This document shows, piece by piece, positions 9,569-17,837 of a stretch of DNA of 29,026 nt. Origin of the DNA: an uncultured Bacteroides sp. (GTDB taxonomy: Bacteria > Bacteroidota > Bacteroidia > Bacteroidales > Bacteroidaceae); NCBI GenBank assembly GCA_905197435.1, contig CAJJYX010000018.1, positions 1-29,026 on the forward strand, in the 5' to 3' direction. The notes beneath the pieces are model-generated. The model was not told the origin of the DNA. It did not search any database and saw only the letters and a list, made by a program, of their open reading frames with translations. Numbering within the stretch: the first letter of the stretch is position 1; every line of letters begins with the position of its first letter. The translations under genes were made by a program, and so were the position numbers.

Positions 9569-11056
9569 ATGAATTATACAGAAAAAGGTAGCAGACTCTA
9601 TCTTTTTTCCATTGTGCTTGTAGCCGTAATCGGAGGTTTGCTCTTCGGTTACGATACAGCAGTCATATCCGGTGCTGACAAAGGGCTCCAGGCATTCTTC
9701 ATGGGTGCCCCCGATTTTGTCTACACAGATACGATTCACGGCATCACTTCTTCCAGCGCACTTATAGGATGTATCATCGGTAGTGCTCTTTCGGGACTTT
9801 TCGCATCCTATTTGGGACGCAAGAGTTCTCTTTTCATTGCCGGCATCTTGTTCTTTTTATCGGCATTGGGCTCTTATAATCCGGAGTTTCTTTTCTTTGA
9901 TTACGGTGTGCCTTCCTATTCCTTGCTCGTAGCATTCAACTTCTACCGTATATTGGGAGGAATCGGTGTAGGTCTGGCGTCAGCCATTTGTCCTATGTAT
10001 ATCGCCGAAGTAGCACCGAGCAACATCCGCGGTACTCTGGTATCATGGAATCAGTTTGCCATTATCTTCGGCCAGTTGGTGGTTTACTTCGTGAATTTCC
10101 TCATTCTGGGCGAGAATTCAAATCCGGTGATAAAGGCCATTGAAGGAATCAACCAGATTCTGAATCCGGAAGCAGCCGTATGGATCACGGAGATAGGATG
10201 GCGTCTGATGTTTGTCAGTGAAGCAGTTCCTGCAGGACTCTTTACGTTACTCGTATTGTTTGTTCCCGAAACACCACGCTATCTCGCCATGAGCGGTAAG
10301 GATGAGAAAGCACTCCAAGTATTAAGCCGTATCAACGGGCTGGCCCAGGCAAAGGTCATTCTGGCTCAAATCAAAGCTACGGCGGAAGAAAAGACTGAAA
10401 AACTTTTCACATACGGCTGGATGGTTATCTTCATCGGTATCATGCTGAGTGTATTCCAGCAGGCTGTAGGTATCAATGCCGTGCTTTATTTTGCACCGCG
10501 TATCTTTGAAACGATGGGCATGGGGAACCCGATGGTCCAAACTGTTATCATGGGTATCATCAATATCCTGTTCACGCTGCTGGCCGTCTTCACAGTCGAG
10601 AAATGGGGACGCAAGCCGCTTCTCATTTCCGGTTCTATCGGTATGGCGATAGGTGCTTTCGGGGTGGCTCTCTGCAATGTGGTGGCAGGACTTCCTCCCA
10701 TGTTGGCGGTCATCAGCATCATGGTCTACAGCGCTTCATTCATGTTCAGCTGGGGACCCATCTGCTGGGTACTGATTGCCGAAATCTTCCCGAATACCAT
10801 TCGTGGCTCTGCAGTGGCCATTGCTGTGGCTTTCCAGTGGATATTCAACTTCATCGTATCTTCCACTTTCGTCCCTATGTACAATATGACTTTGGGGGAT
10901 ATGGGCGACAAGTTCGGACACATGTTTGCCTACGGATTATACGGAATCATCTGTGTGATAGCCGCGCTATTTGTCTGGAAGCTTGTACCCGAGACAAAGG
11001 GCAAGACGCTGGAGGATATGACCAAGCTATGGAAGGACAGAAGAAACAAGAAATAA
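9569..11056 (+). CDS. xylE: D-xylose:H+ symporter XylE (MFS sugar porter)
   Basis: An inner-membrane 12-helix transporter of 495 residues (E. coli XylE has 491). It starts with GGLLFGYDTAVISGA, whose Asp is the proton-coupling residue in XylE. It carries the sugar-porter signatures GRKSSLF, YIAEVAPSNIRGTLVSWNQ, PETPRYLAMSG and VPETKGKTLEDM. Xylose-contact residues known from E. coli are kept in FQQAVGINAVLYF (two Gln and Asn), GPICWVLIAEIFP (Trp) and AFQWIFNF (Gln). Its place after xylA supports xylose as substrate. A strong terminator follows. Confidence 0.95.
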   Translation: MNYTEKGSRLYLFSIVLVAVIGGLLFGYDTAVISGADKGLQAFFMGAPDFVYTDTIHGITSSSALIGCIIGSALSGLFASYLGRKSSLFIAGILFFLSALGSYNPEFLFFDYGVPSYSLLVAFNFYRILGGIGVGLASAICPMYIAEVAPSNIRGTLVSWNQFAIIFGQLVVYFVNFLILGENSNPVIKAIEGINQILNPEAAVWITEIGWRLMFVSEAVPAGLFTLLVLFVPETPRYLAMSGKDEKALQVLSRINGLAQAKVILAQIKATAEEKTEKLFTYGWMVIFIGIMLSVFQQAVGINAVLYFAPRIFETMGMGNPMVQTVIMGIINILFTLLAVFTVEKWGRKPLLISGSIGMAIGAFGVALCNVVAGLPPMLAVISIMVYSASFMFSWGPICWVLIAEIFPNTIRGSAVAIAVAFQWIFNFIVSSTFVPMYNMTLGDMGDKFGHMFAYGLYGIICVIAALFVWKLVPETKGKTLEDMTKLWKDRRNKK

Positions 11057-11087
11057 AATTGCCCCTGTAAGAACCTTTTGGTGTCGG

Positions 11088-11143
11088 ATGACACGGATTT
11101 TGTTTTTCTGTCAGGAAAAATGGAAGTCCGTGTCATTTTTTTG
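11088..11143 (+). terminator. Rho-independent terminator of the xyl operon
   Basis: A 10-bp perfect stem, ATGACACGGA (11088-11097) with TCCGTGTCAT (11127-11136), extended inside by TTTTTC/GGAAAAA, then seven T. It starts 31 bp after the xylE stop. Confidence 0.93.
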
Positions 11144-11223
11144 TTGTTATTTCGGTACGCTATTTATCTGCCGGCAATAGAAAGAAAAATCTCCAAAGTA
11201 AGATAACATGTAAAGATAAACTG

Positions 11224-11231
11224 TACCTTTG
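11224..11231 (+). promoter_or_regulatory. -7 box upstream of the GNAT-nitrilase gene
   Basis: TACCTTTG is a full TAnnTTTG match, 35 bp before ATG 11267. No -33 TTG at the usual distance was seen. Confidence 0.6.
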
Positions 11232-11266
11232 CACAGTTTTTAATCAGGAATAACCAGAAAGTTATT

Positions 11267-12799
11267 ATGGACTCAATGAAAATTAATAAGGTGCAGATAC
11301 GCAATCTGCAGATTGAAGATTATGACCAGTTGGCACAATCGTTTACACGCGTCTATTCAGACGGAAGCGATGTGTTTTGGACGCACAAACAAATAGAGAA
11401 GCTGATTCGTATCTTTCCCGAAGGGCAAATCGTGACAGTGGTTGATGAAAAAATCGTGGGCTGCGCACTTTCCATCATTGTGAACTACGATGATGTGAAG
11501 AACGACCACACCTATGCCCAGGTGACAGGCAAGGAGACCTTCAACACCCACAATCCGAAGGGCAACATCCTTTATGGCATCGAAGTCTTTATCCATCCCC
11601 AATACCGCGGTTTGCGCTTGGCACGCCGTATGTATGAATACCGCAAGGAACTTTGCGAAACACTGAACTTGAAAGCAATCATGTTTGGCGGACGTATCCC
11701 GAACTACTACAAGTATGCCGACCAACTCCGTCCTAAAGAGTATATAAACAAGGTGAAGCAGAAGGAAATCTACGACCCGGTGCTGACCTTCCAGCTCTCC
11801 AATGATTTCCACGTGCGCAAGGTGATGCGCAACTATCTTCCGAACGATGAGGAGTCCAAACACTATGCTTGTCTGCTGCAATGGGACAATATTTACTATC
11901 AAGCTCCCACGCAAGAGTTTGTAAACCCCAAAACCACCGTCCGCGTCGGTCTGGTGCAATGGCAGATGCGTACCTACAAGACGCTGGATGACCTCTTTGA
12001 ACAAGTGGAATTCTTTGTGGATGCCGTGAGCGACTACAAGAGTGATTTTATCCTTTTCCCCGAATACTTCAATGCACCGTTGATGGCAAAGTTCAACAAC
12101 GAGGGCGAGTCGCAAGCCATCCGCGGACTAGCTGCCTACACCGAGGAAATCAGGGAACGTTTCATCAAACTGGCCATCAGTTACAACATCAACATCATTA
12201 CGGGCAGCATGCCGCTTATCAAGGATGACGGATTGCTATACAACGTAGGGTTCCTTTGCCGGCGCGACGGAAGTTATGAAATGTACGAGAAGATACACGT
12301 CACTCCCGATGAAATAAAGTCCTGGGGGCTGAGCGGAGGCAAGTCTATCCAGACTTTCGATACGGACTGTGCTAAGATAGGCGTACTGATATGCTACGAT
12401 GTCGAGTTCCCCGAACTGAGCCGTATCATGGCCGACCAAGGTATGCAGATACTCTTTGTTCCTTTCCTCACCGACACGCAGAACGCTTACAGCCGCGTAA
12501 AGGTATGTGCCCATGCCCGTGCCATCGAAAACGAGTGCTTCGTAGTGATAGCCGGCAGTGTAGGCAATCTTCCCCGCGTGCACAACATGGACATCCAGTA
12601 TGCCCAGTCCGGCGTGTTCACTCCCTGCGACTTCGCTTTCCCCACAGACGGCAAGCGTGCGGAAGCCACTCCGAATACCGAAATGATTCTTGTGTCGGAT
12701 GTGGATCTGGACTTGCTGAATGAACTGCATACCTACGGCAGTGTACGCAACCTGAAAGACCGGAGAGGCGATTTGTACGAGGTGAAGATGAAAAGATGA
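11267..12799 (+). CDS. GNAT acetyltransferase - carbon-nitrogen hydrolase fusion (Rim1-like nitrilase)
   Basis: A two-domain protein of 510 residues. The first domain (about 10-190) is a GNAT fold: IVGCALSIIVNY, then EVFIHPQYRGLRLARRMYEY, the acetyl-CoA-binding motif A. The second (about 225-485) is a nitrilase-superfamily amidohydrolase. It has the full Glu-Lys-Cys triad: E266 (FILFPEYFNAP), K342 (YEKIHVTPDE) and C376 (VLICYDVEFPE). The same fusion occurs across many bacteria in the Rim1-like branch, but its substrate is not established. Acetylation and deamidation of a shared small molecule is a guess. It has its own -7 box and lies between two terminated units, so it is probably a single-gene transcript. 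ATG 11267 is chosen; ATG 11276 is possible. Confidence 0.9.
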   Translation: MDSMKINKVQIRNLQIEDYDQLAQSFTRVYSDGSDVFWTHKQIEKLIRIFPEGQIVTVVDEKIVGCALSIIVNYDDVKNDHTYAQVTGKETFNTHNPKGNILYGIEVFIHPQYRGLRLARRMYEYRKELCETLNLKAIMFGGRIPNYYKYADQLRPKEYINKVKQKEIYDPVLTFQLSNDFHVRKVMRNYLPNDEESKHYACLLQWDNIYYQAPTQEFVNPKTTVRVGLVQWQMRTYKTLDDLFEQVEFFVDAVSDYKSDFILFPEYFNAPLMAKFNNEGESQAIRGLAAYTEEIRERFIKLAISYNINIITGSMPLIKDDGLLYNVGFLCRRDGSYEMYEKIHVTPDEIKSWGLSGGKSIQTFDTDCAKIGVLICYDVEFPELSRIMADQGMQILFVPFLTDTQNAYSRVKVCAHARAIENECFVVIAGSVGNLPRVHNMDIQYAQSGVFTPCDFAFPTDGKRAEATPNTEMILVSDVDLDLLNELHTYGSVRNLKDRRGDLYEVKMKR

Positions 12800-12808
12800 C
12801 TTTCCCGA

Positions 12809-12951
12809 ATGCCACACTCGGTTGCCTCCAATGCCACACCTTATTCTCCGAAATGCTACACTTCATCGTCCGGAATGCCATAGGTTTCGGACAACGGAGT
12901 GTGGCATTTCAGCTGCTGAAGTGTGGCATCCGGGACGATGAAGTATGGCAT
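12809..12951. repeat. 22-nt-period repeat array: four direct then three inverted copies of ATGCCACAC
   Basis: The core ATGCCACAC (with variants ATGCTACAC and ATGCCATAG) begins at 12809, 12831, 12853 and 12875, exactly 22 bases apart. After a 24-base step the inverted core GTGTGGCAT (variant GTATGGCAT) begins at 12899, 12921 and 12943, again 22 apart. Each unit is a 9-10-base core plus 12-13 variable bases that often contain TCCG or CGTCC. The array starts 10 bases after the nitrilase stop and ends 63 bases before the next ATG. A 22-bp period is about two helical turns, so all cores face the same side of the DNA. No known element is recognised. Confidence 0.9.
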
Positions 12952-12957
12952 TTCGGA
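12847..12957. repeat. 34-nt inverted repeat (long hairpin) within the array
   Basis: Arm 12847-12880 and arm 12924-12957 are inverted near-copies. They share TCCGAAATGC and ACTTCATCGTCC and end in ATGCCA, with only a few differences. The 43-nt loop holds a further perfect dyad, TTCAGC-T-GCTGAA (12908-12920), and can pair AATGCCA (12874-12880) with TGGCATT (12902-12908) as an alternative. No T-run follows, so a simple terminator is not supported, although the end of the nitrilase transcript would form this structure. Confidence 0.85.
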
Positions 12958-13014
12958 TGGTAATTCCATTGATTATTCGTATCTTTACACAATTATACGC
13001 TAAAAACAGAAACG

Positions 13015-13812
13015 ATGGTCAAGAAAAACCTTTCCGCTCCCGAAATACCTCTCTGCATCAATGTATTGCGATTGCTGAACTATCGCCTGGCTCCCGACGA
13101 ACTGGTCCTGTTCGACTGGCTCACGGTGAAACAGATTGCTTTCAACTACAAGCCTTTCCATTACTCTCAGGCCCGTGTAGAAGAAGAAACCCGCATCCGT
13201 CGCACCCGGCAGGAAGTCATCATCAAGCAGTTTTCCGCCTTGGGTTTTCTGAGAACCGACATAAAGGTCAATTCCGTCACCCGCGGGCGTGTCCGATATT
13301 ACTCCGTAGATTTCAAGGTACTTGCCGACCCGGATGTCCTGTTGGAAATCATCTTGCCCCAAACCATACTCTTCCGGGACTTCCTGACATACTTTGCCTA
13401 CCATGCCACCATGCAGAAGAAGAGCAAAGAAGAGCAATTGAAGCCCGCCACAGCCATAAACTACGAGGTGGCCGACCGAATCTACCAACTGCTGAACAAA
13501 GCCTATGACAAGCGCCGACAATTATACAACAACGGGGAACTGACCAATGAAGTGAAGCCTAAACACACGAAATCTGCCATGCAATTGCAGCGTAACAAGC
13601 CTATAGATCGCAAGCTGGCAAAACTGGCGGACTGCTACGATGACAACAGCATCAAAAATGCCTTTCTGACCTATGTGGACGAAGTCCTGACCAAGGAAAA
13701 AGAACCGGAAAACCTGATGTATTATTTCCTCTCTTTCGATGAGACATCGGATTGTTTCGGAGTGGTGAACCATTATCTCAATGCTTTCATTTTACATTAT
13801 AGTGAAAAATAG
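13015..13812 (+). CDS. Conserved protein with probable winged-helix DNA-binding region
   Basis: 265 residues; I do not recognise a named family. Residues about 20-115 look like a winged helix. LAPDELVLFDWLTVKQIAF is a helical lead, TRIRRTRQEVIIKQF then SALGFLRTDIK is a helix-turn-helix with the LGF end typical of the recognition-helix cap, and RGRVRYYSVDF is a strand-rich wing. The rest is helical and basic (KKSKEEQLK, DKRRQLYNN, NKPIDRKLAKLAD) and ends in LSFDETSDCFGVVNHYLNAF. No signal peptide or membrane segment is seen. Its gene follows the 22-nt array by 63 bases, and a weak -7 box, TATCTTTA (12980-12987), lies between. It may be a regulator or a replication-initiator relative; both are inference. 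Confidence 0.7.
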   Translation: MVKKNLSAPEIPLCINVLRLLNYRLAPDELVLFDWLTVKQIAFNYKPFHYSQARVEEETRIRRTRQEVIIKQFSALGFLRTDIKVNSVTRGRVRYYSVDFKVLADPDVLLEIILPQTILFRDFLTYFAYHATMQKKSKEEQLKPATAINYEVADRIYQLLNKAYDKRRQLYNNGELTNEVKPKHTKSAMQLQRNKPIDRKLAKLADCYDDNSIKNAFLTYVDEVLTKEKEPENLMYYFLSFDETSDCFGVVNHYLNAFILHYSEK

Positions 13813-13858
13813 CAGCATCAGCAGTTGATTGCTAACCTGCTGATGCTGTTATTATTCT
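13813..13858 (+). terminator. Rho-independent terminator after the winged-helix gene
   Basis: A perfect 12-bp stem, CAGCATCAGCAG (13813-13824) with CTGCTGATGCTG (13837-13848), a 12-nt loop, then TTATTATTCTTT. It begins at the base after the stop codon. Confidence 0.88.
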
Positions 13859-14201
13859 TTCTATCTATAATACTTTATTATTCTTTACCATGCTGTTCTC
13901 TGCACGCCTATTGCTGATAACAGTAGTGGCATTTGCAGAATGCGGCATACCGCTTGTTGAATTCAACGGAAGTACCCCTTCATTTGTTGTTTTCAACGTA
14001 GTTTTTAGGCCGTTTGTTTGAGCAAATTTGCCGTTTTTTGCTGTTTTTTGCATAGGGGAACGGCGTTTTCGGAGGCTTTTTCGCCAAAATATCGTGCGAA
14101 TATCACTCTCTCCACATTCACCGAACCGGCACCAAATAAACATTTTACTGCACTCATCCAGCTTTTTCTACATAAAAAGTCTCTTGTATCTAAGTTTTTT
14201 G
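13859..14201. other. Gene-poor 343-bp stretch with a repeated GTTG-N4-CAAC motif
   Basis: No convincing gene is seen. Two near-identical 15-mers lie exactly 30 bp apart: TTGTTGAATTCAACG (13954-13968, containing the 12-bp palindrome GTTGAATTCAAC) and TTGTTGTTTTCAACG (13984-13998). T-rich words follow (GCCGTTTTTTGCTGTTTTTT, 14030-14049). A 43-codon frame (13890-14021) and a 92-codon frame on the other strand (13865-14143) overlap it, without a motif or initiation signal that supports either. The dyads could be operator sites acting on ileS or a nearby unmapped RNA. Confidence 0.45.
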
Positions 14202-14209
14202 TAAATTTG
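14202..14209 (+). promoter_or_regulatory. -7 box upstream of ileS
   Basis: TAAATTTG matches TAnnTTTG. The leader to the ileS ATG would be about 100 nt. No T-box-like stem or GGUACC-type words are seen in it. Confidence 0.6.
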
Positions 14210-14317
14210 CACCCTTAAAATGGAGAAGGTGTCATTTCGGGGTATATCGGAATGTACTGCCTTCCAATCATGAAAAACAGATGAAAAATAGCTGAATCGT
14301 AAATATAAAATATCAAG

Positions 14318-17300
14318 ATGGGTAAGAAGTTTGCCGAATATTCGAAACTTGACCTTTCCGAGGTGAATGGGAAAGTGTTGAAGAAATGGGACGAAAACCA
14401 GGTTTTCGCCAAGAGTATGACAGAACGTGAAGGTTGTCCTTCTTTCGTATTTTTCGAAGGGCCTCCCTCGGCCAATGGTATGCCGGGCATTCACCATGTA
14501 ATGGCTCGTTCCATTAAGGACATTTTCTGCCGTTACAAAACGATGAAAGGATTCCAGGTAAAGCGTAAGGCCGGATGGGATACTCATGGATTGCCCGTGG
14601 AACTGGGTGTGGAAAAAGCACTCGGCATCACGAAAGAAGATATCGGCAAGACGATCTCCGTAGCAGAATACAACGCTGCCTGCCGCAAGGACGTCATGAA
14701 GTTCACCAAAGAGTGGGAGGACCTGACACACAAGATGGGGTATTGGGTGGATATGAAAAACCCCTATATCACCTACGACAACCGCTACATCGAAACCTTG
14801 TGGTGGCTGCTGAAACAACTCTACAAAAAAGGACTCCTTTATAAGGGATATACCATACAACCATATTCGCCCGCTGCCGGAACGGGACTCAGCTCGCACG
14901 AGCTGAACCAGCCCGGGTGCTACCGTGACGTAAAGGACACCACCGTAGTGGGGCAGTTCAAAATAAAGAATCCGAAACCGGAAATGGCAGAGTGGGGAAC
15001 TCCTTACTTCCTGGCATGGACCACCACTCCGTGGACATTGTCCAGCAACACTGCACTTTGTGTGGGGCCTAAGATAGACTACGTGGCCGTGCAAACCTAC
15101 AATGGCTATAGCGGCGAGAAAATGACTGTCGTTTTGGCAAAGGCATTGCTCTATACCCACTTCAACAAAAAAGCGGAAGGCATTGCATTAGAGGAGTATA
15201 AGCAGGGAGACAAACTGATACCTTTCAAGGTGGTGGGTGAATATAAAGGCCCGGATTTGGTAGGCATGGAATACGAACAACTCATTCCGTGGGTGAAGCC
15301 GATAGACGTTGCCGAAGACGGCAGTTGGACAGTCAGCGACAAAGGTTTCCGTGTCATCCCAGGCGATTATGTGACGACCGAAGACGGTACGGGCATCGTA
15401 CACATTGCCCCGACCTTTGGTGCAGACGATGCCTTTGTGGCCCGTGCCGCCGGCATACCTTCCTTATTCATGATAAACAAGAAGGGGGAAACCCGTCCGA
15501 TGGTGGACCTCACCGGAAAATTCTATCTGATTGATGAACTGGATGAGGATTTCGTGAAGGCATGTGTCGACGTAGACCTATATAAGGACTATCAGGGCAA
15601 ATGGGTGAAGAATGCCTATGACCCTCGATTTACTGTAGACGGCAAATACGACGAACAGGCTGCACAAGCTGCCGAATCATTGGATATCGAACTCTGCATG
15701 ATGATGAAAGCGGCCCGTCAGGCATTCAAGATAGAAAAGCATGTGCATAACTATCCGCACTGCTGGCGTACGGACAAGCCGGTGTTGTACTATCCGCTGG
15801 ATAGCTGGTTCATCCGCAGCACTGCTTGCAAGGAACGCATGATAGAGCTGAACAAGACCATCAACTGGAAACCGGAAAGTACCGGTACGGGACGTTTCGG
15901 CAAGTGGCTGGAAAACCTGAATGACTGGAACCTCAGCCGTTCGCGCTACTGGGGTACTCCGCTGCCCATCTGGCGCACGGAGGACAATAGTGAGGAAAAG
16001 TGCATCGAGTCTGTGGAAGAGCTCTACAACGAAATAGAGAAATCCGTGGCTGCCGGCCTGATGCAGTCCAACCCCTACAAAGACAAAGGCTTCCAGCCGG
16101 GTGTTTATACCGAGGAGAATTATGCCAAGATAGACCTGCACCGCCCCTACGTGGATGATGTGATCCTCGTCTCCAAAGACGGCAAACCGATGAAGCGCGA
16201 AACGGACTTGATTGATGTGTGGTTTGACTCCGGTGCCATGCCTTATGCACAGATACACTATCCGTTCGAAAATAAAGAATTGCTGGATAGCCATCAGGTA
16301 TATCCCGCCGATTTCATTGCCGAAGGAGTGGACCAGACACGCGGCTGGTTCTTCACATTGCACGCCATCGCCACGATGGTGTTCGACAGCATTGCCTACA
16401 AGGCTGTCATCTCCAACGGCCTGGTGCTCGACAAGAACGGCAACAAGATGTCCAAACGTCTGGGCAATGCCGTAGACCCCTTCTCGACCATTGAGAAATA
16501 TGGTTCCGACCCGTTGCGCTGGTACATGATTACCAACTCCTCTCCGTGGGACAACCTTAAGTTCGACGTGGATGGAGTGGAAGAAGTGCGCCGCAAGTTC
16601 TTCGGAACGCTTTATAATACCTATTCATTCTTCGCCCTTTACGCCAATGTGGACGAATTTGAATACAAGGAAGCCGACGTGCCTATGGCAGAACGCCCCG
16701 AAATAGACCGCTGGATTCTTTCCGTGCTGAATACACTGGTGAAAAACGTGGATACTTGCTATAATGAATATGAACCTACAAAAGCGGGACGTCTGATTTC
16801 CGAATTTGTGAACGACAACCTGTCCAATTGGTACGTCCGTCTGAACCGCAAACGTTTCTGGGGCGGCGGCATGACACAGGACAAGCTCTCCGCATTCCAG
16901 ACACTCTATACCTGCCTGGAAACCGTAGCCAAGCTGATGGCGCCCATCGCTCCGTTCTATGCTGATATGCTGTATACAGACCTGATTGCAGCTACCGGAC
17001 ATGACAACGTCGTTTCCGTACACCTTGCCAAGTTCCCCGAATATAAGGAGGAAATGATAGACAAGGAACTGGAAGCACGCATGCAGATGGCACAAGACGT
17101 CACTTCCATGGTACTGGCATTGCGCCGCAAGGTGAACATCAAAGTACGCCAACCGCTTCAGTGCATCATGATACCGGTAGTGGATGACGGACAACGTGCA
17201 CACATCGAAGCTGTGAAAGCGCTTATCATGAACGAAGTGAACGTGAAAGAAATCAAGTTCGTGGATGGTGCCGCCGGTGTATTGGTGAAGAAAGTGAAGT

Positions 17301-17806
17301 GTGACTTCAAGAAACTGGGACCGAAATTCGGAAAACAGATGAAAGCCGTGGCAGCTGCCGTGGCCGGAATGTCGCAGGAAGCTATCGCCGAACTGGAGAA
17401 GAACGGTTCCTATACCTTCAGCCTGGACGGCGTGGAAGCTGTGATCGAAACGGCCGACGTGGAAATTTTCAGCGAGGACATCCCCGGCTGGCTGGTTGCC
17501 AACGAAGGCAAACTGACCGTGGCCTTGGAGGTTACCGTAACCGAAGAACTGCGTCGTGAGGGCATTGCACGCGAGCTGGTGAACCGTATTCAGAATATCC
17601 GTAAATCAAGTGGTTTTGAGATAACAGATAAAATAAAAATTGCATTATCAAAAAATCCCCAAACAGATGATGCGGTAAATGAATATAAAGACTATATTTG
17701 CAACCAAGTTTTAGGAACTTCACTGACGTTGGCAGACAACGTGGAAAACGGTACAGAACTGAACTTTGATGATTTCTTGTTGTACATAAACGTAGTGAAA
17801 GAATAA
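14318..17806 (+). CDS. ileS: Isoleucyl-tRNA synthetase, long type-2 form with swapped GxHH signature
   Basis: Charges tRNA-Ile with isoleucine. Its 1162 residues far exceed the roughly 940 of E. coli IleRS and fit the eukaryote-like IleRS2 branch with an extended C-terminal region. The ATP-site signature, normally HxGH, reads G57-I58-H59-H60 (GMPGIHHVMARSIKD). The second signature is K710-M-S-K-R714 (NKMSKRLGNAVDP). The editing domain CP1 is intact: WTTTPWTLSSNTAL from about residue 234 and GTGIVHIAPTFGADD near 360. GWFFTLHAIATM fits the type-2 pattern, and the C-terminal ELRREGIARELVNRIQNIRK is typical of the extra domain. It heads a run of same-strand genes to 20102; the gap to the next is 31 bp. 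The swapped signature predicts high mupirocin resistance by analogy. Confidence 0.97.
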   Translation: MGKKFAEYSKLDLSEVNGKVLKKWDENQVFAKSMTEREGCPSFVFFEGPPSANGMPGIHHVMARSIKDIFCRYKTMKGFQVKRKAGWDTHGLPVELGVEKALGITKEDIGKTISVAEYNAACRKDVMKFTKEWEDLTHKMGYWVDMKNPYITYDNRYIETLWWLLKQLYKKGLLYKGYTIQPYSPAAGTGLSSHELNQPGCYRDVKDTTVVGQFKIKNPKPEMAEWGTPYFLAWTTTPWTLSSNTALCVGPKIDYVAVQTYNGYSGEKMTVVLAKALLYTHFNKKAEGIALEEYKQGDKLIPFKVVGEYKGPDLVGMEYEQLIPWVKPIDVAEDGSWTVSDKGFRVIPGDYVTTEDGTGIVHIAPTFGADDAFVARAAGIPSLFMINKKGETRPMVDLTGKFYLIDELDEDFVKACVDVDLYKDYQGKWVKNAYDPRFTVDGKYDEQAAQAAESLDIELCMMMKAARQAFKIEKHVHNYPHCWRTDKPVLYYPLDSWFIRSTACKERMIELNKTINWKPESTGTGRFGKWLENLNDWNLSRSRYWGTPLPIWRTEDNSEEKCIESVEELYNEIEKSVAAGLMQSNPYKDKGFQPGVYTEENYAKIDLHRPYVDDVILVSKDGKPMKRETDLIDVWFDSGAMPYAQIHYPFENKELLDSHQVYPADFIAEGVDQTRGWFFTLHAIATMVFDSIAYKAVISNGLVLDKNGNKMSKRLGNAVDPFSTIEKYGSDPLRWYMITNSSPWDNLKFDVDGVEEVRRKFFGTLYNTYSFFALYANVDEFEYKEADVPMAERPEIDRWILSVLNTLVKNVDTCYNEYEPTKAGRLISEFVNDNLSNWYVRLNRKRFWGGGMTQDKLSAFQTLYTCLETVAKLMAPIAPFYADMLYTDLIAATGHDNVVSVHLAKFPEYKEEMIDKELEARMQMAQDVTSMVLALRRKVNIKVRQPLQCIMIPVVDDGQRAHIEAVKALIMNEVNVKEIKFVDGAAGVLVKKVKCDFKKLGPKFGKQMKAVAAAVAGMSQEAIAELEKNGSYTFSLDGVEAVIETADVEIFSEDIPGWLVANEGKLTVALEVTVTEELRREGIARELVNRIQNIRKSSGFEITDKIKIALSKNPQTDDAVNEYKDYICNQVLGTSLTLADNVENGTELNFDDFLLYINVVKE

Positions 17807-17837
17807 TGAATACTAACCTGATTAACACGTAAAAGTT

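Noticed and set aside
12809..12951. Array as a CRISPR
   Set aside because: The conserved part is only 9-10 bases, spacers about 12 bases, orientation flips, and no cas gene is near.
12809..13848. Integrated plasmid or mobile island
   Set aside because: No integrase, relaxase, partition gene, target duplication or attachment site; only the iteron-like look remains, so it is kept as hypothesis.
13890..14021. 43-codon frame with signal-like start and an AEC lipobox-like site
   Set aside because: Too short to judge, follows a terminator without a promoter, and contains the repeated dyads; no support for translation.
13865..14143. 92-codon frame on the minus strand
   Set aside because: Low-complexity basic residues, no motif or initiation signal, and overlapped by repeats.
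14210..14317. T-box riboswitch before ileS
   Set aside because: The leader is only about 100 nt and has none of the conserved T-box words or a terminator.
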